Shown piece by piece: positions 12,101-27,100 of a stretch of 64,000 nt of DNA. The position numbers and the translations under genes were made by a program. The stretch lies in NCBI GenBank assembly GCA_004352715.1, contig SCFE01000076.1, forward strand, positions 477,045 through 541,044, written 5' to 3'. Under the pieces are notes generated by a model. The model did no database searches, was not told the origin of the DNA, and was given only the letters and a program-made list of their open reading frames with translations. This stretch comes from Hofstenia miamia. Its lineage: Eukaryota > Xenacoelomorpha > Acoela. Position 1 is the stretch's first letter, and each line of letters begins with the position of its first letter.

Positions 12101-15100
12101 CAAGGAAAATGAGCATTTATTTTACATTTAATGTAATTAACAATCAACGAACGCAAATCTTTGCTTTTAACGGAATAATAACAAGAAACATACAACAATA
12201 AACACCAGTTAGTAAATATACAATCGATAAAACACTACATTCTGTCAATAATGAGTGTTACCACCCTTGGATTTTATGACTGCCTCAATAGAAGACGGCA
12301 TGCTTTCTACCAGTTTCTTGCAAACATCTTGTATATCATTATCGTGGTACCAGATTCTAAGGAAGGTACTGATGATACCCTGTTTGGTAGTGACATTGTT
12401 GTTTCCAATCCGAGCTTTCACAATCGCCCACATGTTTTCGATTGGATTGAGATCCGGCGACTGTGGCGGCCACACCATTGTGGTAATGTCCAAATCAATC
12501 AGAGCAGCTTTTGACTTCTTACTTACATGGCATGTAGCGTTATCCTTTTGTATGATGCCATCTCCTTGCGGATACCATTCGTGCAACTGAGGAATTATGC
12601 GGCTGTGAATGATTTTCTCGATGTATTCATCTGTATTGAGATGCCCTTCGACCACATGGACGCGGCCAGGACCGTTCCATGAAAAACACGCCCAAATCAT
12701 TACTTTAGTGGGAAATTTAACAGTAAGTTTGTAATGATCTTCTGTTAAGGAATGACCATCAATTACTCGCACAAACTTTGTAGAGCAGGTATTCATGTGT
12801 ATCATCGTCTCGTCAGTCCATATCACCCTCTTCCATTGGTCAAGGTTCCATGAGCGATGTTCAATTGCCCACTGTAGCTTGCGTTCCTTATGACTTTCCG
12901 TTAAAAGAGGCTTTGGCACAGGCTTTCTTGTTTTAAATCCCGCCTCATTTAATGCACGACGCATCGTCATATCACTTACGTCTCCGACAGCTCCACATAA
13001 TTGAGTCTTGATGTCATGTGCTGTGGCTTTAGGACTTGCTAACTCCAGATTCGGAATGTGTCGAATGTCACGATCGTTGAAGATCTTGTTGTGACCGCCA
13101 CAATTTTCATATCTAGAGTAATCACCAGTCTCGTGATATCTCTGTAGCACCCTTACCACAGTTGATCGCGAAACACCAACAATATCAGCAATTTCTTGGT
13201 GATTCTTCGTAGTATTGTCGGCCGGAGTGACAATTTGAAGGCGTTGCTTTTCACGTTGATCCATAACAAAATATTGATCTGTACGGATTGATATCGATTA
13301 GTAATGTCACGTTGTTGTGGTGTGAATGAATAATTTACGAGAAAGCACATTCAACTGGATATTTGTGTGATTTTCTTATTACTATGCAAAAATGTTGTTG
13401 TTTGACAGGGGTGTGCAAACTTTGACCGGCACTGTACAGTAGGAGCATTAGGCCAGACAATGATGTGACGCTACTGCTTTATGATTCATTGCTTGGTTTG
13501 CACATACAGCTAGGATCGAACTTCAAACTTATAGATTGTTAACTCTGCTTGTAATTTGTCCAAATCAGGTTATCATTGCAAAGTTTTTGTTCTCAAAAAT
13601 TTTCAAAGATATTAAGAGTTAGACATTTTCAAATTTTTCAGTAGTTTTATTTCTTTGCATTTAATATCTTTAAAAACTTTATGCAGCTACTAATATTTTT
13701 GAAAGATCATTTAATCAAATATCGAAATTCTAGTCGCTTAGGACAACGTTTATGCAACTATCATGATATCCCTACATCTAACAGTGGCGGAGCGTGGGCC
13801 ACATTGCCTAGTGTGCGGTGCAGAGTTGCTAGTGGCTCGGTTTGGTTTCATCATTATATTTATATGAAAATACGTCAATTCTGAACCGAAAGTTTTAAAA
13901 TTTACAATGGAAGTCTCTGCAGTCATTGCTTGAACTTGAAGTCATCCCTATATTATTAAATGTATAATTTTTTAAATACTCTACACCAACGTAAAATATG
14001 ATTCAAATGAATAATTCTTAAAATCAGATATTAAGAAAATATTTGAAATGGATGCGCGAAATATTAAAACATCAGACATGACCAGTATGTGATCAGACCA
14101 ATTTTTCAATTTCAACCAAGATCAGGAGTCATTTGCAGAAATAGATGATCAACCAGAGATGGATAATCAGATTCAACATTTTAAGATCCGATCCAGATCT
14201 GAAACTTCAAGATCCGGATCTGATCCGAACTTTTAAAAAATTTAAGTTTTCAATCCGAAACGGATCCGAATTTAAATTTAAAACAAATATTTGTTTATGC
14301 AAATAGAAAATTTTAAGTGCTTCAACACTATCTTGGCATAAAAAAATGGACATATACTTACGAAATAGTGAATGCAAATCAACTTATTTGTAAGCTTTGT
14401 AATAATCTAGTTCCTAAAATTGTCATAAACTATAATCATAATATATTAATAGAGTTTAAATAGTTGAGTTTCTTGTAGTATTACCTCCCGTATTAATGTT
14501 TTATGTCAAAATTCAAAAATAACCACTTTGCAAAGTCATTATGAATTGAAGTTGTTTCAAACAAGATAAATTTACTTCAAAATTGCAGCTAAGGCGATGA
14601 AAACAAGAATAGCACAAATAATGGCAAATTAAAGAACAACCACAAAATTTGTTGCAAGACATTAAAAAAATTGTTGTAGAGTGTATTAAAATCCGTGATA
14701 GAACAATTAATTTTTCAAACAAAATTTAAGATTTTACTGAAATTGGATACTAAATTGGATCAAAAATTTTGAATTATATAGCAGCAAGATTAAATAAATT
14801 AACACCCTATTAATAGTATGCCGACAGTTCCAAAAACATTTTTGTATTAGTGATTTAATAATGACAAATCTTCTGAATACTAAGTTGATCTTGGCATTGC
14901 AAGTTGCTTAGAGTGCATATTTAAATGAGATTGAAGGGTATCCCAAATTATATCAAAATTTTTACATTTTGCAGTGCTTGCAAAAGCTAAGGTACACCGA
15001 TACTATCTCTGCGACCCACCTAACCATATCAGGCATTAAGGCGGACTAAGAAACTATGTTTCTTGTTGGCCGTAAACTTTTGTAAGATAATGTCCATATC

Positions 15101-18100
15101 CCACAGCTTTGGTCTAGCATTGATCTGCCCCTTTGCAGGCTCATAAAAACGTTCAACCAGGCCAGGGCTGCGTGTTGTGCACATGACACACTGTGGGCTT
15201 GTCTGGTTTACCGCTAATTACTGCTTCAGCCACTAAAATAGTCTAATAAATTAGAATAAAGCCAACTTCCAACATTTGTTTTAGTTTAAAACCACAGCCA
15301 ATGTATGTACACGTAGAACTTGCAAAAGTCTCTCTATTTTTATTGGATGTTTCATTGGCGGAAACTAATTGAGAGTGGTGAGACGGTTGATTTCTCACTC
15401 GAGGTGCAGTGATCATTAGCGCACGCCTTGAAATGATCTATTTCCATTTCGTGAACCAATCAATAACGTTCGGCTGCAAATGTAGGATGCAATTTCAATG
15501 ATTACGCTTAATTTCGTAGTGTGCGTTAATATGCTCTATTAATGTCTATTGAAGTGTGGATGTCGCAATACCTAGTTATTGCGACATTCACAATTGAAGT
15601 AACTAGACATTTTAATTTATCAGTGACATGATTGCGAAACAAGATAATACATGTACTAGCCAATTAAACCAATGTATAGTTTATGGATCAAAACAATCGA
15701 AATGCTTCACTTTTACCAGAATTGTAGTTTAGACACAAGTTTTATAAGAAAGTGCTAAACGCAATGCGTTCTAAAAATTGCAACTCAATTAGAAGTGTTA
15801 CCTGTAATTAAAAATTCGATTGAGTAAAAATCAGTTTGATGCAGTATTAAATTTACGCAGTTCCCAAATAAGTGATTGAAAAAAACGCTCTAAAATCATA
15901 AAAATGCACATAAAGAGAATACGCCTCTGACATCTAACAATTTTAATAAAGTATATTTGTAGTTGGATCGTGTTAGTAATCTTAAGCATCAAGTAGAAAC
16001 GGAGTTGCCGAGTACTTCCTCAAAACATACACGATTTATATTGGAAAAGTCGCTTCCATTATCTAAGAAGTCCGGCAGCCGAGTGCTTGTATTTGACAAC
16101 CACTTCCAGTGTCTAATTGCGTCAACTCCTTGCGATTATCTGAATATTGGTGGTTTCGGTGTCAAGAAATATACTGCATCTTCTAATTTCTCTTCAAGGT
16201 AGTTACTAGTATATATTTTATTCCATTTTATCATTGCGATAAATTTCTATTTTTTCTTTTATGAATGATCTTCGTATCTTACGCTTCAAATATATATATA
16301 TATATATATATATACCTCCCTCCATGTATTTTTCCACATAACCATATAAGCTGATTTTTCCACATAAATTCCTGAATTTTTGTAGGACATAGTCTTTTAG
16401 TAGTGCCTGCATTCATGCAAAATATTTTAAGGATCGATGAGTTTTTTAGCGAGTAATCGCAAAAACTGTAATTTTCGGCCAAAAACACCAGATCCCTCTA
16501 TGTAGTATAGAAAATTTTACTGTGTAGCGGATTTTTGAAAAAGTCATACAACCTAGAGGGAGCTAATAGTATATATATATATAATTATAAATTTTATTTA
16601 TAACTTAAGTTATACCCATGTTTAGTGAAACTGTCAAAATCCACGATGCAATGATTCGATGCATGAAAATGGCATCAAACAATGTTTTGATTTCAGGCGG
16701 CATGGATCGAAAACTTTGCATGACAAGTACCAATTCAAATACCATCGTTCAGAAATGGGAATGTCCCGCAGCCATATGGGCGTGTGATGTTTCTCTGGAC
16801 GATTCTACAAAAATTTTTACTGGTCTTTCTAATGGAACAGTTTTAGTTTATGACATTAGATCTACAAAGGTAATATATTTATGTTTTAGATCATTTTAGA
16901 CATAACTAATCGTTTCTTGCAGAAATTGTTTCAGCAAAGACTGAGATGGTCTTCCCTTTTTGTATAGTCTGGTGTATTTCACTTTTTTCGAGAATAAACA
17001 GGCAGTTGTCTAGTACCTAAACAATAATAATATAGCTTGGGAACATATTTGGTTTCCAAAAAATCATTTTGCTTTGCTATTGACTTTGAAACCTTGAATC
17101 TCATGCGAAATTGTTTTCATTATTTAGAGGTAATTGCGAGTTTTAGTTTACTTCTGCATCCATTTCCAATACAAGGGGTCATCATCTCTATGAATTTACT
17201 TACTTATTCTCTCTACCGTCAAATATTTCATTGGTCATTGTAATTAAAATTTCTCATATAATACAGAAGTAATTGTGGCCTAACTTTTTGGACGAGTGCG
17301 AATATTCTCAAAATATTGAACTGTTTTAATTTAGTATGTAACTGCTCTTTAAAACTATATTTTTTCTTTGCATTTGTATAGATATTTTAGGAAGCCGTTG
17401 AAACCCTAGAACGCCCTGAATCTCTTTGCCCCATAATTTCTTTGACATATCTTTCTGCCAAGCCTTCCAGCTCATTTTATCCTGCCGGACTCTTGGTTGG
17501 GTCTCTTGATGGTGCTTTCTTTTTCGAAAATAGTCAGGGTTCTTGGAAACACCACTCACTGTTATCAGGTTCCTGTACAAATGTCTCAGTTGATTCAACA
17601 ACGCGATTAATGCTTTCGAGTTTTCGTCCCAGTCGCTCAGTCACAGCTGCTAGACATATTGTGTATTTTTTTTAGTTTTAATTATCTGTTGGCTGGAACC
17701 TTAATAATTTATCATTACTAATTAACTACTTAAATATACTATTTATAAAAGTTTATTTCTACTTAATTTACTTGGTTTTTAATTATGAAAATGCAATTTA
17801 TTGAACTGAATTTCTTCAACTCAAATTTGTGTTTTCTTGCTAGAGGGTAAATTGAAATGTAAATAGTCGTATTGCTGCACCGACATCTTGTGACATATTA
17901 TTCAATTGTATTTTATCCGTTCATATCGAGTAAATAATTTTGAATAAATTTTGTTTACACGCAATGCTATATAACAATTTCGTACAAATTTGCCAAATCA
18001 TCTTACCTGAATAAATCGAATCGAGAATTTCTAAAAGGGGAGACCCAATTCTTATCAGAGGCACATTGGCCTAGGTAGTTTTTTCGCCCTCTTAGCATAA

Positions 18101-21100
18101 TGCAATGCTCGCCCGTGCATACATGATAAATAAACCAAAAAGACAGACGGAGATAATAAGAATAACATGAAATACAACTTTTTTGAACTTTATGTCAAAC
18201 AAAAAGACTGTTCATCAATAGACCGTATAAGAATGAGTTAATATTGGCCTGCCCCAAGAGAGGGGGGGGGGGGGGNCCCCCCCCAAAGACGCCCCTGCTC
18301 GCTACAACCAAAATTTCTACGGACAATTCAAAGTTTATACATCATCTCGTACAAATTTGGGGCGAGGTTGTTTGTGAAATCCTTAATAAGGGGTTCATCG
18401 CCCGTAAATTGTCCATACCTATAAATCAGAGATGTGATTTGATTGTGTAAAGCAATTACGCAACTTTTCACGCAATTTCAGAAATATATATCAGATCAGG
18501 GATTTCAATTTCCTCAAATGGTTAGAAAGGGATGTCACAAACTTGCGTATCCGCAACGACTGATGCCATTTTGCTTTTACAAAATTAAAGAGTATACCTG
18601 TGTCTTATAAACACGCTAAAAATTATTCACATAACTGAAACAGGGAAATGTGCAGAAGACAATGCATTTTCTTTTTGTCGCATCCGCAACGAAATTATTA
18701 CTGAGGCCTTAACACTAGAAGTACCATTACTCTTTGAGATTCATTTTACATGTAGCATTTCAATTAAAAAATTATGTAAAAGAATAAAAAAAATTCTTAT
18801 GGAAATTCAAATAGATCATCGATATTTTTGGAGGTGTATATACCTGTTTTTGTTTTTAATGAATGCATACACAAGTAATCAAAATTTTAATTAGGAGTTA
18901 ATTTTGACACATTTGGTACTCCTATCGTATTGAAGATTTTCGAATTTCATCATTTGAACCATGATATTAAATTGCACCGTTGGACAATTCCCTAGCTATT
19001 GTTGTAAACCTGTTTTTTGACGTCATGACAAAGTTGAAAGCCTAATGAATCTTTTGCGCAAAATAACCATGGATTGTTTTCAAGAAAGTGCTTGCGTTGC
19101 TCCTGTGACCAGCAAGAAGGCCCACGATCATACTGTACTAGGCTAGGCTCGAGTCATCAATATGATGTGTAATACAGTGATATCGTTGACTCTGAAGTGG
19201 AAATGAAAACATTAAAACTATTGTATGGTATTTAAATGAAGTCGAACTAATAATATCGAAATTTTAATGTAGGAATAAACATTTTAATGAACAGCCTAAA
19301 TATCAACTAATGTTAAAATACGTGAATCATTTGTCTTAGAATATTTTTACAATAATTCTTATTTCATCAAAAGATTTCTTAAAAATTAAATAGATAGAAA
19401 GTACAATTACATGGTTTCCGCGCTGCCTGAAAATCTGGAACTGCCTTAAATTGCCTGGAAATTCAAAGTTACTGCCTTGAACTGACTTTAGTGCCTGAAA
19501 CTGCCTAGAAATTCTATTTTTTATTGCGTCCAATTTAGCATCTTGTCTAAATGTATTCATTCTTGCGGTTGCATCTACTCGTCTTGATTTCATGTATGTG
19601 TTAATGTTAGTTTCATACATATTTCAATGTGGCTGCATCAACCATTGGCAGTATAGTGATTGAAATTTCAATCGTCTTTGATTTACTTATTGTCTAAAAT
19701 GTACTAATCCAAAATATACCCAACTTTGTCCTATTAACACAATTTATCTAAATTTGAACTAAAAACTATTTGAACATACAAATCACCAAGCTTTAACATT
19801 TTGTTTGCTATTAGGGTTTTAGGAGCTGGTTAGCATTTCATCATTCGTGTAAAATGTAGGGAATTTATGAATAAAATATTTTATATTTTTTTATGAATAA
19901 TTGGGACAAGATACAATTCATATAGATAGGTGCAGTATTTAGCACTTTTATAATTTAAGTTTTTTTACGTCTGACAATTTTAGTTGGCTTGCAACCAACT
20001 GTCACCAAATGCTGCTAACCCAAGCGTATGTCTTTTCTGGATTTCTACTGTACAATTTTATATTATGCCATTATAAATATGTTGTGATAATCTACCTAAA
20101 TTTCAATAAATCAATGATATCGCTGGACCCATAAATAATGGCAGGGCAAACATTTGAAATTGCATCGTGTTAGGCAAAACTTGGTATCATGAACTATTAT
20201 ATAGACATGTCGACGTGGCTTCTCCTTCATCACTTTCACAGCTAAAATGAGCTTTTTCCAATTCTGTCACAATATGTTGTTTAATTTTGCCTAAATAAGA
20301 TAGTCAGCCTTACTAGAAAGTACACCTGCACTAGGGATGATACTTTATAGCGTATTTTAGAATTATTTATTTTACATGGTATCATAATATGAGAAATGGT
20401 TATTAAAGCAATTTTAAAGTTTAAGAAGTTTTCGAAATCCTTCGATTTGAAGTTTTTCCATTAACATACACCACTAACAAAAACAGCCTGACTATTCCTT
20501 GAAAATTTATAATTTATATTGTTTACGTAAAATTAGTGCAAATTTCCTATTTTTTACATTGATTCTAGTCGCTTTATATTGCCAAAATTTTTGTTGTTTA
20601 TCTTCAAATTTTGCAGAAATTTTTTTAAATCTGTGATTGTTTATTAACAATCAGTTTAAACTGCCATAACTCACGTGCTAAAAAGTTATATTCAAAATCT
20701 GAAAACGCCCTAAGTTAGAGAGGCGGCTTTTCTTCATTTACATTTTAAAATCCAACTAAATCGTGACCCTTTGTTTGTGCAGCTTTGTGCGAAATTTTCG
20801 TTCCCAACTAGCTGAGCAATTTACTCTAAACTTTGTGTTTAACATGGGTAGTCTATCTAAAAACTAGTCCTTAAAACTCTTGATTTGCCGAGGACTGGGA
20901 ATGTGAAGATTTTGAAGCCCTTGAAAAAATTGTGCGAAAATATATAAAAATGTTTCGTATCTTTGAAGTCCAACAGAAAATACTTGGAAAATTATGAATT
21001 TCTTATATGAACCTGGCTATGCTAGTTGACTCTAAAAGGAAATGTCCAGAACGCAAATTTGTAATTTTGTTTTAGGAAAGTAATTTCATTTAAGGTTTTC

Positions 21101-24100
21101 AAATGTGTATAATATATATTTCAATAATCATTTAATGAAGGTTGTAATTTATTTAAAAGGCACTGGTTAAAAATTGATTCCAAATTGTATTCTAACAAAA
21201 GCCTCATATATTGTGAATATTACATAGACGTTGTACAATAATAACAGCTATTTCATTTTGACCTAGAAATCTACAGTATTTTTAATATCATTTCCACATA
21301 TTTTTATTTGTATTGAGATCTAATACAAAATTGCAAATTCAATTTTGAACGTGGTTGTGAATTTTTTACAATGTATCAAAAAGGGTATAATCTCTCATTT
21401 ATAGAAGGAAAATGTTTTTCCATGATGCTATGCAAATATAAGGTTACAGAAAAGACTACCCCTACCTGCACATACGAGTCATTCAGTATGATATTCAGTG
21501 TTCATTCTAGGCCACAAAATTTGGGGGTGACTTGTCCCACATCAGGACCAACTATATATACGGCCATGAAATGCGCAGCACTCAAGTGAAAAAATGAGGC
21601 CGATCGTTTATTAGTAATTCGGCTTCTGCACATATAAAAATAACTTTGTATATTCATTTTATGCTTAAATATTAATAATTTAAAAAACATTTAGTTAAAT
21701 TAATGCATATTTAAAGAAAAACAAGTACAATTAACTATTTTACTAGTACAACTTTGGTTTTTTTACTGCATCATTAATCTTTTTTGCATGATCATTAAAA
21801 AAGTATTAACACAAACTTTAACAAATAAATGCAGTAAATGATTATTGTGGGCACCACAAAAAATTTCACAAACATTAAAATTTGAAATGACAGCCTCTGA
21901 TGCAAACTCTCTCAAGTTTATTGTATTCTTTATGAGAATATTCACATTTGTTGCTAAAAATGAAAATGACTGTTCCACAAGAACAATTGAGTGCATTGAA
22001 GGGTAAAGTAAACCTCCTCTATCAAGTTGGTCCTGCCCACATCCAGCCAAAACAGTGAGATATTTATAAAATGTAAAGGTAATTTACCGTTAGTTTATCT
22101 TGCTACAAGAAAAATAAAGAAAAATCTTTTCATTCCACTTTAGACAAGTTCTGCAGCTTAGAAACAAAAATAAACATCTTGTGAACATTGTTTCTAAAAA
22201 AGAGTTTTCGTGACCTTTTATTTTTCCAATGGTCGTAAGCAGGGGCGGATCTAGAAATTTCTGATGGGGGTACTTACGCTCTTAAATTCGATTTTTGCAT
22301 AAATTTTTAATTAAATTCTGATTCATCACGCATTTCGTTACACGTTATAATAACCATTTTTAAGACCTTTATGATGTCTTAGTTTGAACACATTACTATT
22401 GAGTTTGAGTTTAGAAATACAGTTAATTTAACTAATGTAGTTTATTATATACTTACTGTAAATAGAAATAGGTCGTGGAATCTATCAAACAAATTTAAAT
22501 CTATACATGCTAGACTCAAAGTGAATAAATTTTATGTCATAAAGCAACATTATTTCAAAAAAGTCTCTTTTATAGCAGAAACAGCAAAGGATACAAAAAA
22601 AGTTAAATGCACTTAATAACAAAGGGCAATCGGTGTGAACTTCTAGCATATGAACCAATAATGTCTTCAACATTAACTTGAAAGCTTTTGTTCATATACA
22701 TGAGTGCCAGGCTTGATAAGCGATCTTCTGACATTGTTGCGCGTAGATAGTTTTTAATCAAATTCATTGTGCTAAAGCTACGCTCTGCTGTGCATGTAGA
22801 CACTGACAGTGTTGCGCATATTTCAAGATGATGCGAATGCTAGGCAAGTGCATTGGAACAAAATATAGAGCTTCGATTTTTACAGCATTCCCTTGTAATA
22901 AGCTTCCCACATCTCGCTTTCAGCAATAAATTCTACTTCACAGCATCCCAATAATTCGGCATACATTGCGTATACATCTTTTGGCACTTCTTTGAACTAC
23001 TTAGAAGACAAATTTTCAGGAATTAATGCAGATATACGCATTGCAACCAGTTGATGATGTGAAATTTTCGCAAAAATGTCATCCTAAAAAATACGGACGT
23101 CACCATTATTATTTGAAAATAATATTGCATCTTTGCGATAATGGCTTAATTTTTCTCTCACACACTGCACATATTTAACAGTATCATAGCAGTCCACATT
23201 TGTGCATTGTAGAAATTCAGACAAAATGTTAGTTCTAGCCATTATTTGCATAGAGCAAACAAGTGCAACTAAAAATTTAGGCAGAAGCAAATTTAAATGG
23301 GAATTTGCCTCTTGTCTCAAATTTCCATTATTGTGACAGAGTAGGTGCTCTAGGGTTCGAACTATGGTTTCAAAATTGTCATGAAATACAATAAGTGAGT
23401 TGTGACGCTGAATAAAACTTGTTGTGCATAAGGTTTGAAGCGATCTGCAGCCAGCCGGGCCCTTGTCCAAAAATAATTGTCGCCTTGCAGTAGATAAGTT
23501 AATGAAGTTGATCAATGCAGCCATGGTTGAAAACTTATCGCAAATGGTATCAACTTGAGAGGCAGAATTAAGCACCAAATTAAGTGTATGACTTGAGCAA
23601 TGAACATAAATTGCGTGAGGGGCAGCAACTTGTATTTTATGCTAAACACAATTTACATGACCAGACATTGTGGCAGTACCGTCATAACCCTGGCCAATCA
23701 AAAAGAATTTTGACAGCTTACATTCTTTAAGAAGATTAAGGATCTCAGTAGTAAGTATTTTTGCTTATAGATCCTTGACATGCACAAAAGAAATAAAATT
23801 TTCCAAGATCTTGTGCTGCTTCTTATCTTTATCCTCCTTAACATAGCGAATTCAAAACGAAAGTTGTTTCTTATTACCAAGATCTGTAGTTTCGTCAACC
23901 AATATGGAATAAATACTTAATATCTTTAAGTAGAATTTTGAGCATTTGCTCACCGATTATGCGTACTAATTTATTTTGTACTGTTTTCGAGATGTAGGTG
24001 GCATTTCGTTTGCTTTGAGATAAATAACTTTCAAGGACTTTATCTCCAGCGTCAATTCGAAACTGAAGGAGAGCTCGAAAATTGCCTTCTTTTGCAACTA

Positions 24101-27100
24101 TGCTCTCATCATGTGACATAAACCCTCATCGCGTTGACCTCTTAAATGAAGTCTATTTCTTCCACAAAACAACAGTGTTTTAATTATGGGTATACGGCGT
24201 TTCCTATTGTCTGCCACAAGCCTACCTCTGTTTGAATCAAGCAAATTTGCTATATCCTTATACGTTCTAAAAAACTATTTTCATCAATTACAGATCGAGA
24301 ATGATAATGTGCTCTTTTGTGATTGTAAAGTTCCATCAAATCCAGTTAATTTTTTTATAGATCTTTAGTGGCTTGTTAACCAACCATCCTAATTGGATTT
24401 GCTTTCCAAGATGATTCCTTACAGAGTTAGGAGCAAGCAAACCACATGGTATGCAGATAACATCGGCAAAACTAGGAGAATATTTAAAGCAATCATACTT
24501 TCCATTCAAGTGATTGATATTCAGGTACCTCTTCTGTTTTGCATCCTGTGTGAAGGGAAAGGTAAAACTACTAGGAGACATCAAATGATTATTAATAAGA
24601 TTTAGCTTATCATCATCATTAAGCAAAACTTTCAGATCATGAGAGCGTTTATTGTTATCAAATATGCCAATATCTACTGATTCAGAGTTTTTTATAAGCT
24701 GTGAACCACTAGGGGATTCTCTTGGCTTCAATTGAAGAACTGTTAGTAATGGGTTCAGGATCGGACTGACAAACACGAAAAAATGATGTTATGAAGCATT
24801 GAAGCTTAGATTTTAGGCGCACTCATGACTAAAACAAAAATAAATTATAGTATTGAACTGAAATCTTTTGAAAAAGTGAATTAGTTTGACACGTAATTAT
24901 GCTTGTCAATTCTAAAAAACCTTGTTACTTGTTATATCGATGTATATCAAATATATTAGATTCGATAGCAGTAGTGGCTTCAAACCCAATTTTTGCCAAT
25001 TTACAGTTTTCAGCTCGATTTTAACCCAATTTATTTAATTAAGTCTGGAATGCAATTAAAATGAAAACAGGTTTTTTGATAAAAAGTTTTGCAATCATTA
25101 AGTCAAACCAGGGATTACAAGATTAATCGTATAGTCAAACACCTCATGCGAAACACATTCTTCTCATTGTGTATTACGTTTCTTTTTTTTTACACAATTA
25201 AGCTCATTTTCTTCTCAAAGTCTAAAAGTACAATACAAAAATTTAACCCATCCCCAACCAAACCGACCCGAATTGCCAATCAAACTCAAATCCGAATCTT
25301 CCATCTCTTAACTAACATTGTTACACTTTAATAACTCAATCAAAATACATTATTCACCAAAACATGACCCTACCATGCAGCAGCTATTAAAATCTCTAAA
25401 AAATTGTTTAATTGATATCATCATAAAGATCAAGTAAATAAAAGCTATAAATGTTAAATATATTAGCCAATCACAGGTAAACCATTTACTTGTTGGGATC
25501 CTTTTGTGCTGAAATGCTTGAGAGTGAAACATATTCCTACGCAATTCATAGCCTGAATTATGATGCATAACATATTATTATTGTTAAATTGAATGTTGCT
25601 TGTAATATGGCGGCAACTGATATAAAGTCTTCTAATTCTATAACTCTCTTCTTAATAACTATGTAACAATTTCAGTTATAACTGAATATGATTGGCACAA
25701 TATAAGCACCACACTTTGCGTCCTCATAGGGACTAAAGTCTCACAGTCCCCCCTCCCCTTAAATCCTTCACTGTCAGGCTTGCTCAATATCTTATCGTCG
25801 ATAATATCTTTTACAAAAAAGCTAAAAATAGATTACTTCGATAATGGTTTCCTTCAAGATAGGTTATCTAGATAATCTAGATTATCTTGATAAATAGTAT
25901 ATATCTGTAGAATATTGTAATTTAAATGTATTTTTCGCCAAATATAAATTTTACAAATCCAACACAATGTAAGTGAAAAACAACAAGCATTACTCTTTGT
26001 TAACTCTTAGCAACAACGTTAACATTCCAAAGTTCACTAACTTTCAGAAAAAGAGTTTCTTCAAGAGTAGTTGGCGATCTTTTTCAGTTTAAATCAATGA
26101 TGCCGCACTAAACCGTCTTTCAACAATATTGCTTTTTGGAACCATATGCTTTGCCTAATACTCCGAAGTCTGTAAGTCTTCTGAAAATCGCGGCTTTTTA
26201 AGAGCTCTTTGTGCAAGTGTAGTTGCTTGAACTTCTGCATCAATTTTATCAAATTCCGGAACTTTCCTTAATATTAGGGATTTCACACTGAGTTTTTCTT
26301 CAGGTAATAAATTGTCTCCTTTATGGTTAGCTTGTAGTTTTGCTACGGCATTTTCGAAGTTAGAACTGTGTACTATTTCTGCATTAGCTGATAAATAATA
26401 CGCCATTGACCGGTACTCCTGAATTGTAGTATCAAAGAAACTGCACAAATCTGACAATGTGCAGGAATTTTTCTGTAATTCTAAAGTAACTGACTCTAGA
26501 TCACTCATTTTTTGGACAAATATTTTACTGCATTATGCTCTAATTGTGAGAGCATGAATACAGCCAAATCGTTATCTTCGACATCCAGACATTCGTACAG
26601 CTCCAAATACCTCTCAACCATACTGTAGACAGACGTCCACCGGGTAGTATTTCTGATAATTGGCCTCAGATGAGTTTTTTCGCGTAATTTTGCAGCATTT
26701 TTTAGAGTACTGAGCCGTTTCATTAAATTATTAAGTTTTTCCAAGATATGATGTTCTTCTAATTCTTTATTGACAACGAGGTTAAATCTGTGGCTTGCAC
26801 AGCCCACCAGAGGTACGCCAATAAGATCTGCAATACGTTTGTTAACCGAACAGTTATCAGCAACCAAGGATTGCACGCACTTAATATCTGCCTAATACAG
26901 TTCAAGAATTGTTTGCAAAAAATCCACATGATTTTCAGCGGTTAAGGAAGTTTTGTACTGTAGGGGTGAAAAGGCTAAAAGTGGAAAATGCGTAGCATTT
27001 TCAGTAGAATATGCAGCAAAAACCCCTATATAATGTGTAAACTTCTGCGTCCAACCATCAATGATAATTCCAAAACGGAGCGGCAGTGATTCCATTAGCT

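Larger units (their letters stand above)
17663..21762. other. Intronic DNA before the P-like fragment
   Basis: No gene seen. It holds the inverted copy of the 4084 repeat (18188-18303), a degenerate CTGCCTGAAA tandem region (19423-19514) and otherwise AT-rich sequence. ORFs such as 19336-19620 and 21371-21589 show no domain. Confidence 0.5.
22240..25773 (-). mobile_element. hAT element A, ZMYM/DUF4371 type (about 3.5 kb)
   Basis: The left end CAGGGGCGGATCTAG and the right end, read inverted as CAGTGAAGGATTTAA, match at 11 of the first 14 or so positions. Both are followed by a G-run and ACT. Inside lies a - strand transposase pseudogene. Its right end overlaps the left end of element B by five bases (25769-25773). 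Its own flanks do not match (GTCGTAAG against TCAGGCTT), but the left flank matches the right flank of element B. Confidence 0.7.

Noticed and set aside
12251-12590. + strand ORFs of 87 and 111 codons
   Set aside because: Reverse-strand shadows of the Tc1 transposase at 12245-13264.
9220-13484. hAT ending at 13476, which would place the intact Tc1 inside it
   Set aside because: The proposed right end matches the left only loosely, and the flanking 8-mers (AAACTTAT and CTTTATGA) do not match.
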